NCBI RefSeq assembly: GCF_000422205.1
Contig: NZ_ATHV01000055.1
Location: forward strand, 44,161 to 108,160
Length of the DNA: 64,000 nt
Direction of reading: 5' to 3'
DNA from: Desulfovibrio sp. X2
GTDB lineage: Bacteria > Desulfobacterota > Desulfovibrionia > Desulfovibrionales > Desulfovibrionaceae
Shown here: piece by piece, positions 53,846 through 64,000 of the stretch
Numbering within the stretch: the first letter of the stretch is position 1
Layout: each line of letters begins with the position of its first letter
Notes under the pieces: generated by a model
What the model saw: only the letters and a program-made list of their open reading frames with translations
The model's database searches: none
What the model was told of the DNA's origin: nothing
Position numbers and translations under genes: made by a program

Positions 53846-54501
53846 ACGGATTCGTCAAGGAGTTCACCAAGGGCCTGTGGAAGGAGGTCCCGCCGTTCCG
53901 CCTCGTGCTCGGGCTCTGCCCCACGCTGGCCGTGACCAAGAGCGCGGGCAACGGCTTCGGCATGGGCGTGGCCGTCATCTTCGTCCTGGTGCTGTCCAAC
54001 TTCTTCGTCTCGCTCCTGCGCAACCTCATCCCGGCCAAGGTGCGCATCGCCTGCTTCATCGTCATCGCGGCCACGCTGGTGGTGGCCGCGGAGCTGCTCA
54101 TGCAGGCCTACGCCTACCCGCTCTACCAGGCGCTCGGCATCTTCGTGCCGCTCATCGTGGTCAACTGCATCATCCTCGGCCGGGCAGAGGCCTTCGCCTC
54201 CAAGAACAACCCGCTGCTCTCCGTGGCGGACGGCCTGGGCATGGGCATGGGCTACACCGTCTCCCTGACCGTGCTCGGGTCGCTGCGCGAGGTCTTCGGC
54301 GCGGGCACGCTCTTCGGCGCGCACGTCATGCCCGCGGGTTTCGAGCCCTTCGGCTTCATGGTCGAGGCGCCCGGCGCCTTCGTCTGCCTCGGGCTCCTGC
54401 TCGCGGTCATGAACTTCCTGGGCAAGATCGACGGCGGCGCCAGGCCGCCCGCGGAATGCCGCAGCTGCGGCGCCTGCTACCGCGCGGGGATGGGGGAATA
54501 A
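53842..54501 (+). CDS. rnfE: Rnf complex subunit E
   Basis: A 219-residue membrane subunit with six helices, paralogous to RnfA. The conserved buried cysteines are in LVLGLCPTLAVTKSAGNG and VVNCIILGRAEAFA; in NqrDE/RnfAE these pairs hold an iron cluster in the membrane. The C-terminus carries an extra cysteine group (AECRSCGACYRAG) that E. coli-type RnfE does not need; its role is unknown. Start overlaps rnfG (ATGA). Confidence 0.94.
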   Translation: MNGFVKEFTKGLWKEVPPFRLVLGLCPTLAVTKSAGNGFGMGVAVIFVLVLSNFFVSLLRNLIPAKVRIACFIVIAATLVVAAELLMQAYAYPLYQALGIFVPLIVVNCIILGRAEAFASKNNPLLSVADGLGMGMGYTVSLTVLGSLREVFGAGTLFGAHVMPAGFEPFGFMVEAPGAFVCLGLLLAVMNFLGKIDGGARPPAECRSCGACYRAGMGE

Positions 54502-54504
54502 GCC

Positions 54505-55080
54505 ATGAAGGACTATGCGCTCCTGATCATCTCGGCGATCTTCGTCAACAACATCCTCCTGGCCCAGTACCTGGGCAACTGCCCCTTCCTCGGCTGCTCC
54601 AAGGAGATGGGCGTGGCCGTGGGCATGGGCAGCGCCGTGGTCTTCGTGGTCACCCTGGCCTCGGCCTTCACCTGGCTCATCCAGAAGCTCGTGCTCGTGC
54701 CCTATGGCGTGGAGTACCTGCAGACCATCGCCTTCATCGTGGTCATCGCGGCGCTCGTGCAGTTCGTGGAGATGTTCCTGAAGAAGATGATCCCGCCGCT
54801 CTACCGCTCGCTCGGCATCTACCTGCCGCTCATCACCACCAACTGCGCGGTGCTCGGCATCGCCATCATCGTGCAGCGCAAGGACATGGGCTTCGTCTCC
54901 GGCGTGGTCTTCTCCGCCGCCTCGGCCGCGGGCTTCATGCTCGCGCTGCTGCTCATGGCGGGCATCCGCGAGCGCTACCAGATCACGCGCATCCCGAAGC
55001 CGCTGCAGGGCACGGCCATCGGCCTGGTCACGGCCGGTCTCATGTCGCTGGCCTTCTTCGCCTTCAACGGGATGATCTGA
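54505..55080 (+). CDS. rnfA: Rnf complex subunit A
   Basis: A 191-residue six-helix membrane subunit. It shows NNILLAQYLGNCPFLGCSKEMGVAVGMG with a conserved buried Cys, and ITTNCAVLGIAI with the second one. With RnfE it forms the membrane core through which electrons cross the bilayer. It begins 3 bases after rnfE and is followed 13 bases later by rnfB. Confidence 0.95.
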   Translation: MKDYALLIISAIFVNNILLAQYLGNCPFLGCSKEMGVAVGMGSAVVFVVTLASAFTWLIQKLVLVPYGVEYLQTIAFIVVIAALVQFVEMFLKKMIPPLYRSLGIYLPLITTNCAVLGIAIIVQRKDMGFVSGVVFSAASAAGFMLALLLMAGIRERYQITRIPKPLQGTAIGLVTAGLMSLAFFAFNGMI

Positions 55081-55093
55081 GGAGGGCAGGCGC

Positions 55094-57211
55094 ATGGTCA
55101 CGACATCTGTGCTCTTCCTGGTGGGACTCGGCTTCGGCGCCGCCGCGCTGCTGGCCATCGCCTCGCGCTTTCTGCACGTGGAGGAGGACCCGCGTATCGC
55201 CCAGGTCGAGGAAGCGCTGCTCGGCGCCAACTGCGGCGGCTGCGGCTATCCCGGCTGCTCGGGCGCGGCCCAGGCCGTGGTCGAGGGCCGGGCCGGGCCG
55301 GACGTGTGCGTGGCGGGCGGGCCGGAGGTCGCCCAGCGCGTGGGCGCGCTGCTCGGCCTCGAGGTCGTGCTGCGCGAGCCGGAGGTGGCCTTCCACGACT
55401 GCTTCGGCGGCGGCCGCGCTGCGGAGAAGTATTTCTACCAGGGTGCGCGCGACTGCCGCGCCCAGGCCATGCTCTACTCGGGCGCCAAGAGCTGCGCCAC
55501 GGGCTGCCTGGGGCTCGGCTCCTGCGTGCGCGCCTGCCCCTTCGACGCCCTGACGCTGGGGCCGCAGGGCACGCCGGTGATCAACGAGGCTCGCTGCCGC
55601 GCCTGCGGCAGGTGCGCGGACGTCTGCCCGCGCGGCGTGCTCTCCGTGGTCTCCACCTCCGCGCGCCTCCTGCACATGAACCAGGAGGACGAGTGCCTGG
55701 CGCCCTGCCGCCAGATCTGCCCGGCCCAGATCAACATCCCGCAGTACATCGAGCAGGCCAAAAACGGCCAGTACGAGGCCGCCATCCAGACGCTCAAGGA
55801 GCGCAACCCGCTCATCCTCTCCATCGGCCGCGTCTGCCCCGCGCCGTGCGAAGGCTACTGCCGCCGCGCCGCGGTGGACGATCCGGTGGGCATAAACCTG
55901 GTCAAGCGCTGGCTGGCGGACTGGGAGATGGCGCACGGCCGCGTCTGCCTGCCCTGCGCCCGGCCCACGGGCCGCAAGGTGGCGATCATCGGCGGCGGCC
56001 CGGCAGGCCTGTCCTGCGCCTTCTTCCTGCGCCGCCTGGGCCACAGCCCCACGATCTTCGAGTCGCAGCCGGGCCTGGGCGGCCAGCTGCGCTACGGCAT
56101 CCCGGAATACCGCCTGCCCAAGGAGGTTCTGGACTGGGAGATCCAGGGCATCCTCGATCTCGGCATCGAGGCGCGCACGGGCGTCCAACTCGGCCGCGAC
56201 TTCACCCTAGAGGGGCTTCGGGAGGAGGGCTTCGAGGCCTTCTTCCTGGGCATGGGCGCCTGGCTCAACTGGGGGCTCGGCATAGACGGCGAGGACGCGG
56301 GGGGCGTCTGGCCGGGCACGGAGTTCCTGACCGAATGGGCGCTCGGGCGGGCTCCCGAGGTGGGGAAGAACGTGGTCATCGTGGGCGGCGGCAACACGGC
56401 CATCGACGCGGCCCGCACGGCAAGGCGCACCGGCGCGCGCGTGACCATCATGTACCGCCGCACCGAGGCCGAGATGCCCGCCGCAACGGTGGAGATCCAC
56501 GCGGCCAAGGAGGAGGGCGTGGAAATGCTCTTCCTGGCCGCGCCCACGCGCGTGGAAAAGGACGGAGAGGGCCGCATCGCGCGGCTCGAATTCCTGCGCA
56601 TGGAGCTCGGCGAGCCGGACGCCTCGGGCAGGCGCAGGCCCGTGCCCGTGGAGGGCTCGGAGGAGACGATGGACTGCGACATGCTCGTCGCGGCCATCGG
56701 CCAGTATCCGGACACCTGCTACATCGAGGAGAAGACCCCGGCCTGCGAGATCACGCGGCGCAAGACCGTGGCCGTGAACCCGGACACCATGCAGACCGCG
56801 GTGCCCGACGTCTTCGCCGCGGGTGATCTGGTCACCGGCCCCGCCCTGGTGGTCACTGCCATCGGCGGCGGACGCAGGGCCGCCCGGGGCATCCATTATT
56901 ATCTGATGCAGGGCGAGATTCCCGTGCCCGCCAACCTGCAGCGCAAGCCCCTGCCGGAGACGCTCTTCAAGGAGCTGGAGGGCGTGGGGAAGGTGCCGCG
57001 CACGCGCATCCCCGAACTCTGCGCCGAGGACCGCTTCTGCAACTTCCGCGAGGTGGACCAGACCATCAGCGAGGAGCAGCTGCACTACGAGGCCGCGCGC
57101 TGCCTGCGCTGCGGCTCCACCTGCTACAATCGCGACCCCGCGCCCCTGGGCGGGATCATGGACCAGGCATCCTTCGCCCAGGCGCGCGAAGAGGGGAGGG
57201 TGGCGCAATGA
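55094..57211 (+). CDS. rnfB: Rnf complex subunit B fused to a GltD/NfnB-like NAD(P)H-flavin oxidoreductase
   Basis: A 705-residue fusion, much longer than the usual 180-330. Residues 1-25 are the RnfB membrane anchor; CGGCGYPGC (from about 46) is the first iron-sulfur set; two ferredoxin sets follow (CLGLGSCVRAC and CRACGRCADVC, about 140-190). From about residue 200 the chain continues as a glutamate-synthase-small-subunit/NfnB-type module: CPAQINIPQYI, RVCPAPCEGYC, FAD site KVAIIGGGPAGLSCAFFL (about 294), NAD(P)H site NVVIVGGGNTAIDAARTA (about 426) and the final FAD block PDVFAAGDLVTGPALV. A last cysteine cluster CLRCGSTC is near 672. It overlaps apbE by 4 bases. Confidence 0.93.
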   Translation: MVTTSVLFLVGLGFGAAALLAIASRFLHVEEDPRIAQVEEALLGANCGGCGYPGCSGAAQAVVEGRAGPDVCVAGGPEVAQRVGALLGLEVVLREPEVAFHDCFGGGRAAEKYFYQGARDCRAQAMLYSGAKSCATGCLGLGSCVRACPFDALTLGPQGTPVINEARCRACGRCADVCPRGVLSVVSTSARLLHMNQEDECLAPCRQICPAQINIPQYIEQAKNGQYEAAIQTLKERNPLILSIGRVCPAPCEGYCRRAAVDDPVGINLVKRWLADWEMAHGRVCLPCARPTGRKVAIIGGGPAGLSCAFFLRRLGHSPTIFESQPGLGGQLRYGIPEYRLPKEVLDWEIQGILDLGIEARTGVQLGRDFTLEGLREEGFEAFFLGMGAWLNWGLGIDGEDAGGVWPGTEFLTEWALGRAPEVGKNVVIVGGGNTAIDAARTARRTGARVTIMYRRTEAEMPAATVEIHAAKEEGVEMLFLAAPTRVEKDGEGRIARLEFLRMELGEPDASGRRRPVPVEGSEETMDCDMLVAAIGQYPDTCYIEEKTPACEITRRKTVAVNPDTMQTAVPDVFAAGDLVTGPALVVTAIGGGRRAARGIHYYLMQGEIPVPANLQRKPLPETLFKELEGVGKVPRTRIPELCAEDRFCNFREVDQTISEEQLHYEAARCLRCGSTCYNRDPAPLGGIMDQASFAQAREEGRVAQ

Positions 57212-58266
57212 GGCGCTTCGCCATGAACAGGGCCGCGCACGGGAAGCCCGGGATGTCGCGGCGGGAGTTCCTGCTGCGCTCGGCGGGCGCGGGGATCTGC
57301 GCCGCCGCGGGCACGCTCGTGCCCCTGGCCGCCGGGGCCGGGATGCTCGGCAGAAGCCGCACGCTCTCGCTCCTGCGTCCGGCCATGGGTACCTTCGTCT
57401 CGGTCAGCGTGGTGGACGACTCGCGCGATCGCGCCGAGGAGGCCGCGGGCCGCGCTTTCGACGCCGTGGCACGCTACGAGCCGGTCTTCTCCCGCTTCGC
57501 TCCGGCCTCGCCCGTGAGCGTCCTGAACGAGCGGGGGAGTCTTGCCGACGCCCCGCCCGAGCTCGCCGCGCTGTTCGCGCAGTGTTTTGCCGTGCACCGC
57601 GCGACCAATGGGGCCTTCGACCCCACGGTGCTGCCCGTGGTGGAGCTGCTGGCCGCGCGCTCCGCGGACGGCGAGGTGCGGCTCGCGCCCGGCGAGCTGG
57701 CCGCGGCCGAGGAGCTGGTGGGCATCGCGGGGCTTCGCTGCGCGGGCCGCTCCGTGCGGCTCGCGCGCAGCGGCATGGCCGTGACGCTCGACGCCATCGC
57801 CAAGGGCCGCATAGTGGACTTCGCGGCCGAGGCCATGCTCGCCGCTGGCGCGCAGAACTTCCTGATCAACGCGGGCGGCGACATCCGCGCCCACGGCTCG
57901 CCCGAGCGCGGCGGCAAGTGGCGCGTCGCGGTGGAGGACCCGGGCGGACAGAACGGCGCGCCGGCCGTGGTGGAGCTTTGCGACGGCGCCGTGGCCACCT
58001 CGGGCAGCTACGAGGTTTCCTTCGACAGCCGCAGGTTCCTCTGCCACATCGTGGACCCGGGCACGGGCCGTTCGCCCGGGCTGGCCGCCGGGGTCACGGC
58101 CTGCGCGCCCACCTGCGCCGAGTCCGACGCCCTGGCCACCGGCCTCATGGTCCTCGGGCCCGCTGCGGGCAGCCGGGCCGTGGCCGCGCTGCCGGGCCGC
58201 TCGGTGCTCTTCGTGGGGCTCGACGGAGCGCACGTCGCGAGCCCGGGGTTCCCCGCCCGAGGGTAG
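57208..58266 (+). CDS. apbE: FAD:protein FMN transferase (ApbE), Tat-exported
   Basis: A 352-residue enzyme that attaches FMN to Thr in RnfG (and RnfD-type) motifs. The N-terminus has a twin-arginine signal [14 protein letters not shown], so it is exported folded to the periplasm. Family marks are [39 protein letters not shown] and the C-terminal VVDPGTGR-like [12 protein letters not shown] with [15 protein letters not shown]. The overlap with rnfB places it as the last gene of the Rnf operon, as in other Desulfovibrio. Confidence 0.94.
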   Translation: MRRFAMNRAAHGKPGMSRREFLLRSAGAGICAAAGTLVPLAAGAGMLGRSRTLSLLRPAMGTFVSVSVVDDSRDRAEEAAGRAFDAVARYEPVFSRFAPASPVSVLNERGSLADAPPELAALFAQCFAVHRATNGAFDPTVLPVVELLAARSADGEVRLAPGELAAAEELVGIAGLRCAGRSVRLARSGMAVTLDAIAKGRIVDFAAEAMLAAGAQNFLINAGGDIRAHGSPERGGKWRVAVEDPGGQNGAPAVVELCDGAVATSGSYEVSFDSRRFLCHIVDPGTGRSPGLAAGVTACAPTCAESDALATGLMVLGPAAGSRAVAALPGRSVLFVGLDGAHVASPGFPARG

Positions 58267-58339
58267 GGGGGCGAGAAACGCGCGATTGCCGGGCGTGCGC
58301 GGGCTGCGCGGGTTTCCCCCGGAATGTCGTGGATTTCAC

Positions 58340-58368
58340 TTGCCAAGGGGCAAAACCGGCGTTATATG
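58340..58368 (+). promoter_or_regulatory. Sigma70-type promoter of rpmE
   Basis: TTGCCA (58340-58345) and TATATG (58363-58368) are 17 bases apart, 37 bases before the rpmE ATG. TTGCC-AAGG-GGCAA makes a short inverted repeat over the -35 region. The leader contains AAGGAGG. Confidence 0.65.
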
Positions 58369-58405
58369 CCTGTGCTTTCCTTTTCTCCCCAAGGAGGAGT
58401 TTGAA

Positions 58406-58624
58406 ATGAAGAGCGATATCCATCCGAAGGTGTTCAAGGCCACCTTCCGTTGCAACTGCGGCTACGAGGCCCAGATCCTGTCCACCAAGGGCGAGACCGT
58501 GCAGGTCGAAATCTGCTCGCAGTGCCACCCGTTCTACACCGGCAAGCAGCGCTTCGTGGACACGGCCGGTCGCATCGACCGCTTCAACAAGAAGTACGCC
58601 AAGTTCCAGAAGGACGCGAAGTAG
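58406..58624 (+). CDS. rpmE: 50S ribosomal protein L31
   Basis: A 72-residue ribosomal protein of the zinc-binding (C+) form: [22 protein letters not shown] and [25 protein letters not shown]. The Cys pairs CNC and CSQC are the zinc ligands. AAGGAGGAG precedes the ATG. It leads the group DUF1385-prfA-prmC, an arrangement seen in many deltaproteobacteria. Confidence 0.97.
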   Translation: MKSDIHPKVFKATFRCNCGYEAQILSTKGETVQVEICSQCHPFYTGKQRFVDTAGRIDRFNKKYAKFQKDAK

Positions 58625-58650
58625 GATTGCGCGCCTCGACGGGAGACCGA

Positions 58651-59595
58651 GTGAGGCTTTTTCCCTGGCTCCTCGCCGCCCCCCAGAACGTGGGCGGGCA
58701 GGCGGTCATGGAAGGCGTGATGATGCGCAGCGGCGGCCGTCTGGCCATCGCCGTGCGTAAAGCCGACGGATCCATCGTGGTCGAGCTTCGGCCCTGGTTC
58801 TCCCTGTTCAAGGGGGCCTGGGCCAAGACGCCCGGGGTACGCGGCTTTCCCGTGCTCGTTGAAACCCTGGTCAACGGCATCAGCGCGCTCAACTTCTCGG
58901 CCCAGCACGCCCTCGAGGGCGAGGGCGAGGAGGAGCTTTCGCCCCTGGCCCTGGCCGGGACGGTCGTCCTGGCGCTGGCCATGGCGCTCGGCCTGTTCGT
59001 GGTCCTGCCGCACGTGGTCACGCTCGGCATGCAGTGGCTAGGGCTTTCCGGCGACGTGTCGAGCCTGGCCTTCCAGGCCTGGGACGGGCTCTTCAAGCTG
59101 GCCATCTTCGTGCTCTACATCCTGGGCATCTCCCGGGTCCCGGACATCAAGCGCGTCTTCCAGTATCACGGGGCCGAGCACAAGACGATCTGGACCTTCG
59201 AGAAGGGCCTGCCGCTGAACTGCGAGAACGCCCGCACCGCGAGCCGCCTGCATCCCCGCTGCGGCACCACGTTCCTGCTCTTCGTGCTCGCACTGTCCAT
59301 CGTGCTCTACGCCTTTCTCGTGCCCGGCGCGCTGCACCTCTGGGCGCCGCAGGGCAAGGTGCTGAAGCAGCTCTACGTCATCGGGCTCAAGTTCGTGCTC
59401 ATGGTCCCGGTGAGCTGCCTGGCCTACGAGATCATCCGTCTCGCGGGCCGCTCGCAGCATCTGACCGTCTGCCGCATGCTCTCGGTTCCGGGCATGATGA
59501 TGCAGCGCCTGACCACCTACGAGCCCGACGACTCGCAGCTCGAGGTGGCCATAGCGGCGCTCAAGTGCGCCGTGGACGCAAAAGAACAAGGATAG
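58651..59595 (+). CDS. DUF1385 family membrane protein
   Basis: A 314-residue protein starting at GTG 58651 (GGGAGA upstream). The family signature VGGQAVMEGVMMRSG opens the domain; membrane segments lie near residues 105-130, 148-165, 207-230 and 250-270; FQYHGAEHKTIWTFEKG and HPRCGTTFLLFVL are also conserved in the family. Function is unknown, but the gene very commonly precedes prfA. Only 4 bases separate it from prfA. Confidence 0.88.
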   Translation: MRLFPWLLAAPQNVGGQAVMEGVMMRSGGRLAIAVRKADGSIVVELRPWFSLFKGAWAKTPGVRGFPVLVETLVNGISALNFSAQHALEGEGEEELSPLALAGTVVLALAMALGLFVVLPHVVTLGMQWLGLSGDVSSLAFQAWDGLFKLAIFVLYILGISRVPDIKRVFQYHGAEHKTIWTFEKGLPLNCENARTASRLHPRCGTTFLLFVLALSIVLYAFLVPGALHLWAPQGKVLKQLYVIGLKFVLMVPVSCLAYEIIRLAGRSQHLTVCRMLSVPGMMMQRLTTYEPDDSQLEVAIAALKCAVDAKEQG

Positions 59596-59599
59596 CATC

Positions 59600-60673
<1,074 letters not shown>

Positions 60674-60707
60674 TCCGCGCCGCACCCGGCGCACACCTCA
60701 CGTCCGC

Positions 60708-61577
60708 ATGAACAGCCGCGAGACCGTCCGCAGCGTGCTGGCCAAGGCCGAGGCCTGGCTGGCGGAGAAGGGCGTGGACGGCCCGCGCCTCTCCGCGCAG
60801 CTCCTCCTGGCCCGCGCTCTGGAAAAGGACCGGCTGGCCATGCTCCTGGACGCGGACAAGCCCCTTGCCGAGACCGAACTGGCGCCCTTTCGCGCCCTGA
60901 TCCGGCGGCGCGCCGCGGGCGAGCCGGTGGCCTACATCCTGGGCGAGAAGGAATTCTACGGCCTGCCGTTCGCCGTGGGGCCCGAGGTCCTGGTGCCCCG
61001 GCCCGAGACCGAGGGCATCGTCGAGGCCGTGCGCGAGGCCTTTCCCACGGGCGGCTCCGGCGAGGGACCGCTGCGTTTCGCGGACCTGGGCACGGGCAGC
61101 GGCTGTCTGGCCGTGAGCCTGGCCTCTCTCCTGCCGGACGCCTCCGGCCTTGCCGTGGACGCGAGCCAGGCCGCGCTCGGGCTGGCCGCGTCCAATGCCG
61201 CGCGAAACGGCGTGTCCGGAAGGCTCGCCTTCCTGCGCGCCGACTTCGGCCGTCTGCCGCTTCCGGACGGCTGCTGCGACCTCGTGGTCTCCAATCCGCC
61301 CTACGTCACCTGCGCGGAATACGCCGAGCTCTCGCACGAGGTCGCGGACTTCGAGCCGCGCCTGGCCCTGGTCTCCGGCGAGGACGGGCTAGACGCCGTG
61401 CGCGCCCTTCTGCCCGAGGCCGCGCGCCTGCTCAGGCCCGGCGGCCTGCTCCTCGTGGAGATCGGCTGCCGCCAGGGCGAGGCGGCCTGCAGCCTGACGC
61501 GCGAGGCAGGGTTTCGCGAGGTCGGCGTGCTGCGCGACCTGGCCGGGCTGCAGCGCATCGTGCGGGCGCGCGCATAG
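60708..61577 (+). CDS. prmC: Release-factor glutamine N5-methyltransferase
   Basis: A 289-residue SAM-dependent enzyme methylating the Gln of the GGQ motif in release factors. It has the N-terminal helical domain with EPVAYILGEKEFYG and PRPETE, the SAM loop FADLGTGSGCLAVSLA and the catalytic NPPY in VVSNPPYVTCAEY. It is adjacent to its substrate gene prfA. Confidence 0.95.
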   Translation: MNSRETVRSVLAKAEAWLAEKGVDGPRLSAQLLLARALEKDRLAMLLDADKPLAETELAPFRALIRRRAAGEPVAYILGEKEFYGLPFAVGPEVLVPRPETEGIVEAVREAFPTGGSGEGPLRFADLGTGSGCLAVSLASLLPDASGLAVDASQAALGLAASNAARNGVSGRLAFLRADFGRLPLPDGCCDLVVSNPPYVTCAEYAELSHEVADFEPRLALVSGEDGLDAVRALLPEAARLLRPGGLLLVEIGCRQGEAACSLTREAGFREVGVLRDLAGLQRIVRARA

Positions 61578-61845
61578 GCGGACGGAGCACGTCCGCGCGG
61601 CCTGACACGCCCCGATCCCTTGCTCGTCCATCCGCAAAGCTCCCTGGTCCGTTCCGGCTCCATGCGCCCCGAATGGGTCTACGGCGTGTGTGCAACGATG
61701 CGACAGCAGGAGTGGAATGTGGGGAAAAGGCCACAGTGCTGCACGCATGCTACATATCGTCCGTTTTTCATGGATGGTAAATTCTTTGTTTTTCAGTATG
61801 TTATCCGTCGGCATGGATGTTGCTAAGAGGCGCCACGGAGGCATC

Positions 61846-62769
61846 ATGCATCAGAAGACGATCCGCAAACCCATCAGCTGCGCCGGCATCGGCCTGCACA
61901 GCGGCAAGAAGGTCCACCTCTCCCTGCGTCCCGCTCCCGAGGACACCGGGATTCTCTTTTGCGTCCGCGACGAGAACGGCAGCCGCTTCCTGAAGCCCGC
62001 GCCCGACTCCGTGCACTCCACGCGCCTGGCCACCACCCTGGCCCGGGGCAGAGACGCCATCGCCACCGTCGAGCACATCCTGGCCGCCATCCGCGGCATG
62101 GGCATCGACAACGTGCTCATCGAGGTCCAGGGCGGCGAGCTGCCCATCATGGACGGCAGCGCCGCGCCCTTCGTCTACCTGCTGCGCCTCGCGGGTACGC
62201 AGGTCCAGAACCGCGCCCGCCGGGTCATGGCGCTGAAGAAGCCCATCGAGTTCGTGCGCGAGGGCAAGTGGATCAAGGCCGAGCCGTTCAAGGGCTTTGC
62301 CGTGGACTACTCCATCGAGTTCAACCACCCGATGATCGGCCGCCAGGAGTTCTTCATCGAGCTCACGCCCGATCTCTTCGCCCGTCGCCTGGCCAAGGCC
62401 CGCACCTTCGGCTTCCTGCAGGAGGTCGAGATGCTGCGCGCCAACGGGCTGGCTCTCGGCGGCTCGCTCGAGAACGCCGTGGTCCTGGACGAGTTCGGCG
62501 TGGTCAACGAGGACGGGCTGCGTTTCAAGGACGAGTTCGTGCGCCACAAGGTGCTGGACTTCGTGGGCGACATGGCCATGTACGAGGCGCCGTTGTGGGG
62601 CCGCTTCGAGGTCCACGCCTCGGGCCACGCCCTGAACAACGAGTTCCTGCGCTACATCACGGCCAACGCCGACGAGTACCTGGAAGAGGTCGTCCTGGGT
62701 GAGCCCCGCGCCGCCGCGCGCGAGAAGGCCTGCCGCCCGATGCCCGGTGCCGCCCCGGCCCTTGCCTGA
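61846..62769 (+). CDS. lpxC: UDP-3-O-acyl-N-acetylglucosamine deacetylase
   Basis: A 307-residue zinc enzyme for the committed step of lipid A synthesis. Zinc ligands and catalytic residues are in TVEHILAAIRG and HKVLDFVGDMAM (HKxxDxxGD motif), with the later ASGHALNNEF. ATG 61846 with GGAGG upstream fits the family start TIRKPISCAGIGLHSG. The 268-base upstream gap has an AT-rich patch (61745-61810) that probably holds the promoter, although no clear -35/-10 pair is evident. It is ended by a strong terminator. Confidence 0.96.
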   Translation: MHQKTIRKPISCAGIGLHSGKKVHLSLRPAPEDTGILFCVRDENGSRFLKPAPDSVHSTRLATTLARGRDAIATVEHILAAIRGMGIDNVLIEVQGGELPIMDGSAAPFVYLLRLAGTQVQNRARRVMALKKPIEFVREGKWIKAEPFKGFAVDYSIEFNHPMIGRQEFFIELTPDLFARRLAKARTFGFLQEVEMLRANGLALGGSLENAVVLDEFGVVNEDGLRFKDEFVRHKVLDFVGDMAMYEAPLWGRFEVHASGHALNNEFLRYITANADEYLEEVVLGEPRAAAREKACRPMPGAAPALA

Positions 62770-62800
62770 GTCTCCGCTTTATACTAGTAGATGACGTGAC

Positions 62801-62830
62801 GCCGCCCGGCTCAGCCGGGCGGCTTTTTTT
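62801..62830 (+). terminator. Rho-independent terminator after lpxC
   Basis: GCCGCCCGGC and GCCGGGCGGC form a perfect 10-bp stem with a 3-base loop, followed directly by seven T residues. It lies 32 bases after the stop codon. Confidence 0.95.
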
Positions 62831-62989
62831 CCGGATTCGGAGGCGAATTTCACGGAAGAAGGGCAGGGCGAGGAAAAAAGGCTTGCCTTTCTCCAGGCGA
62901 GGGCGTAATGCCCCTTGTTCCGGCGCGCAGCCAAGGCTGACGCCGGATTGCTGGATCGAGGGACTGATCGGCTCCACCAGTACTTGCGC

Positions 62990-63018
62990 TTGACATGGCC
63001 GTCGCGCGCATGTAACGA
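62990..63018 (+). promoter_or_regulatory. Promoter of the tRNA-tuf operon
   Basis: A perfect TTGACA (62990-62995) is followed after 17 bases by TAACGA (63013-63018). The predicted start near 63025 is about 10 bases before the first tRNA. This is the only strong promoter-like pair seen between the lpxC terminator and tuf. Confidence 0.75.
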
Positions 63019-63034
63019 ACTCCGGCCCGTACAG

Positions 63035-63110
63035 GCTGGCGTAGCTCAACTGGTAGAGCAGCTGATTTGTAATCAGCCGGTTGCGGGTTCAAGTCCCATC
63101 GCCAGCTCCA
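63035..63110 (+). tRNA. tRNA-Thr (anticodon TGT)
   Basis: A complete cloverleaf: 7-bp acceptor GCTGGCG/CGCCAGC, D-loop AGCTCAACTGGTAGAGC, anticodon stem GCTGA/TCAGC with loop TTTGTAA (TGT), T-loop GGTTCAAGTCC, and CCA encoded at the 3' end. It reads ACA codons and is the first of four tRNAs before tuf. Confidence 0.97.
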
Positions 63111-63123
63111 GATCTTTCTCATC

Positions 63124-63209
63124 GGTGGGGTTCCCGAGTGGCCAAAGGGAACAGACTGTAAATCTGTCGGCGTGAGCCTTCGGAGGTTCAAATCCTCCCC
63201 CCACCACCA
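63124..63209 (+). tRNA. tRNA-Tyr (anticodon GTA)
   Basis: A class II tRNA of 86 bases with a long variable arm. The acceptor is GGTGGGG/CCCCACC, the anticodon stem ACAGA/TCTGT has loop CTGTAAA (GTA), the T-stem is GGAGG/CCTCC with loop TTCAAAT, and CCA is encoded. Confidence 0.97.
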
Positions 63210-63267
63210 TATTTCAGGTTTTCGGCTGTAGAAGGCAGGGGTTCTGCCGTTTGACTACGGTGAAACC

Positions 63268-63344
63268 GCGGGAATAGCTCAATTGGCTAGAGCATCAGCC
63301 TTCCAAGCTGAGGGTTGCGGGTTCGAGTCCCGTTTCCCGCTCCA
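63268..63344 (+). tRNA. tRNA-Gly (anticodon TCC)
   Basis: A 77-base cloverleaf: acceptor GCGGGAA/TTCCCGC, anticodon stem TCAGC/GCTGA with loop CTTCCAA (TCC), T-loop GGTTCGAGTCC, and encoded CCA. It reads GGA and possibly GGG. Confidence 0.97.
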
Positions 63345-63384
63345 TTCGTTTCTCCGCTGACGGGAGAGAGCCTGCCGCATGTCC

Positions 63385-63460
<76 letters not shown>

Positions 63461-63511
63461 CTTTTTGTTTCAGGGCAATATTTTTGACTCCAAAGATCAA
63501 GGGGATGCACC

Positions 63512-64000
<489 letters not shown>

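Noticed and set aside
61690..61845. Longer N-terminus for LpxC
   Set aside because: The frame is open upstream, but the region is AT-rich, lacks family homology and the ATG at 61846 has the proper ribosome site and family start.

Overview
The window is 64 kb of very GC-rich, densely coding bacterial chromosome with no phage, plasmid or complete insertion-sequence genes. The gene set points to a sulfate-reducing deltaproteobacterium of the Desulfovibrio group. It has an Rnf operon headed by a decaheme cytochrome c and closed by apbE, an octaheme HAO-like cytochrome, a PyrK/PyrD pair, an amtB-glnK-glnD nitrogen cluster and LpxC (Gram-negative). This assignment is inference from gene content, not from a marker search.

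Layout. 1-6.4 kb: the 3' part of a large NAD-glutamate dehydrogenase, an HPPD-like VOC protein, a cupin, a class V aminotransferase, an exported cyclophilin and a membrane protein. 6.4-11.6 kb: a universal stress protein, an AT-rich control region, then amtB-glnK-glnD. 11.6-21 kb: octaheme cytochrome, a DAC-domain protein with altered motif, a lysozyme-like protein, a SYLF lipoprotein, a SlyD-like isomerase, a fused succinyl-CoA-synthetase-like protein with an acidic insert, and an anchored unknown. 21-29 kb: U32 peptidase/RlhA-like protein, pyrK-pyrD, a sialidase-like protein, a small palindromic repeat element, a solute-binding protein overlapping an EAL-HDOD protein, and a cNMP-binding protein. 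29-43.6 kb: two RND efflux systems facing each other. The first is TetR-MFP-RND; the second is small ORF-MFP-RND-OMF with a second TetR and a sigma54 activator. 43.7-49.9 kb, minus strand: thiC-like, HD-GYP response regulator, AEC transporter, mutY, an unknown and gpmA. 50-58.3 kb: dhcA-rnfCDGEAB-apbE. 58.4-64 kb: rpmE, DUF1385, prfA, prmC, lpxC, then tRNA-Thr, Tyr, Gly, Thr and tuf (cut by the window end).

Three things stand out. (1) A regulatory circuit can be read from the DNA alone around the second efflux pump. There is a near-consensus sigma54 promoter, three upstream copies of a TACCCC-NN-GGGGTA-type palindrome, and one further copy (13 of 14 bases equal to the first, inverted) just before the gene of a GAF-AAA+-Fis sigma54 activator. 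A TetR gene with an operator inside its own, apparently leaderless, promoter lies between them. (2) The Rnf complex looks rewired: RnfC lacks the glycine-rich FMN/NADH loop, RnfD has a degenerate flavinylation motif, and RnfB carries a C-terminal GltD/NfnB-like NAD(P)H-flavin module. (3) A repeated 30-base palindrome, one copy of which sits in an 88-base element bounded by CTAG, lies exactly between two stop codons.
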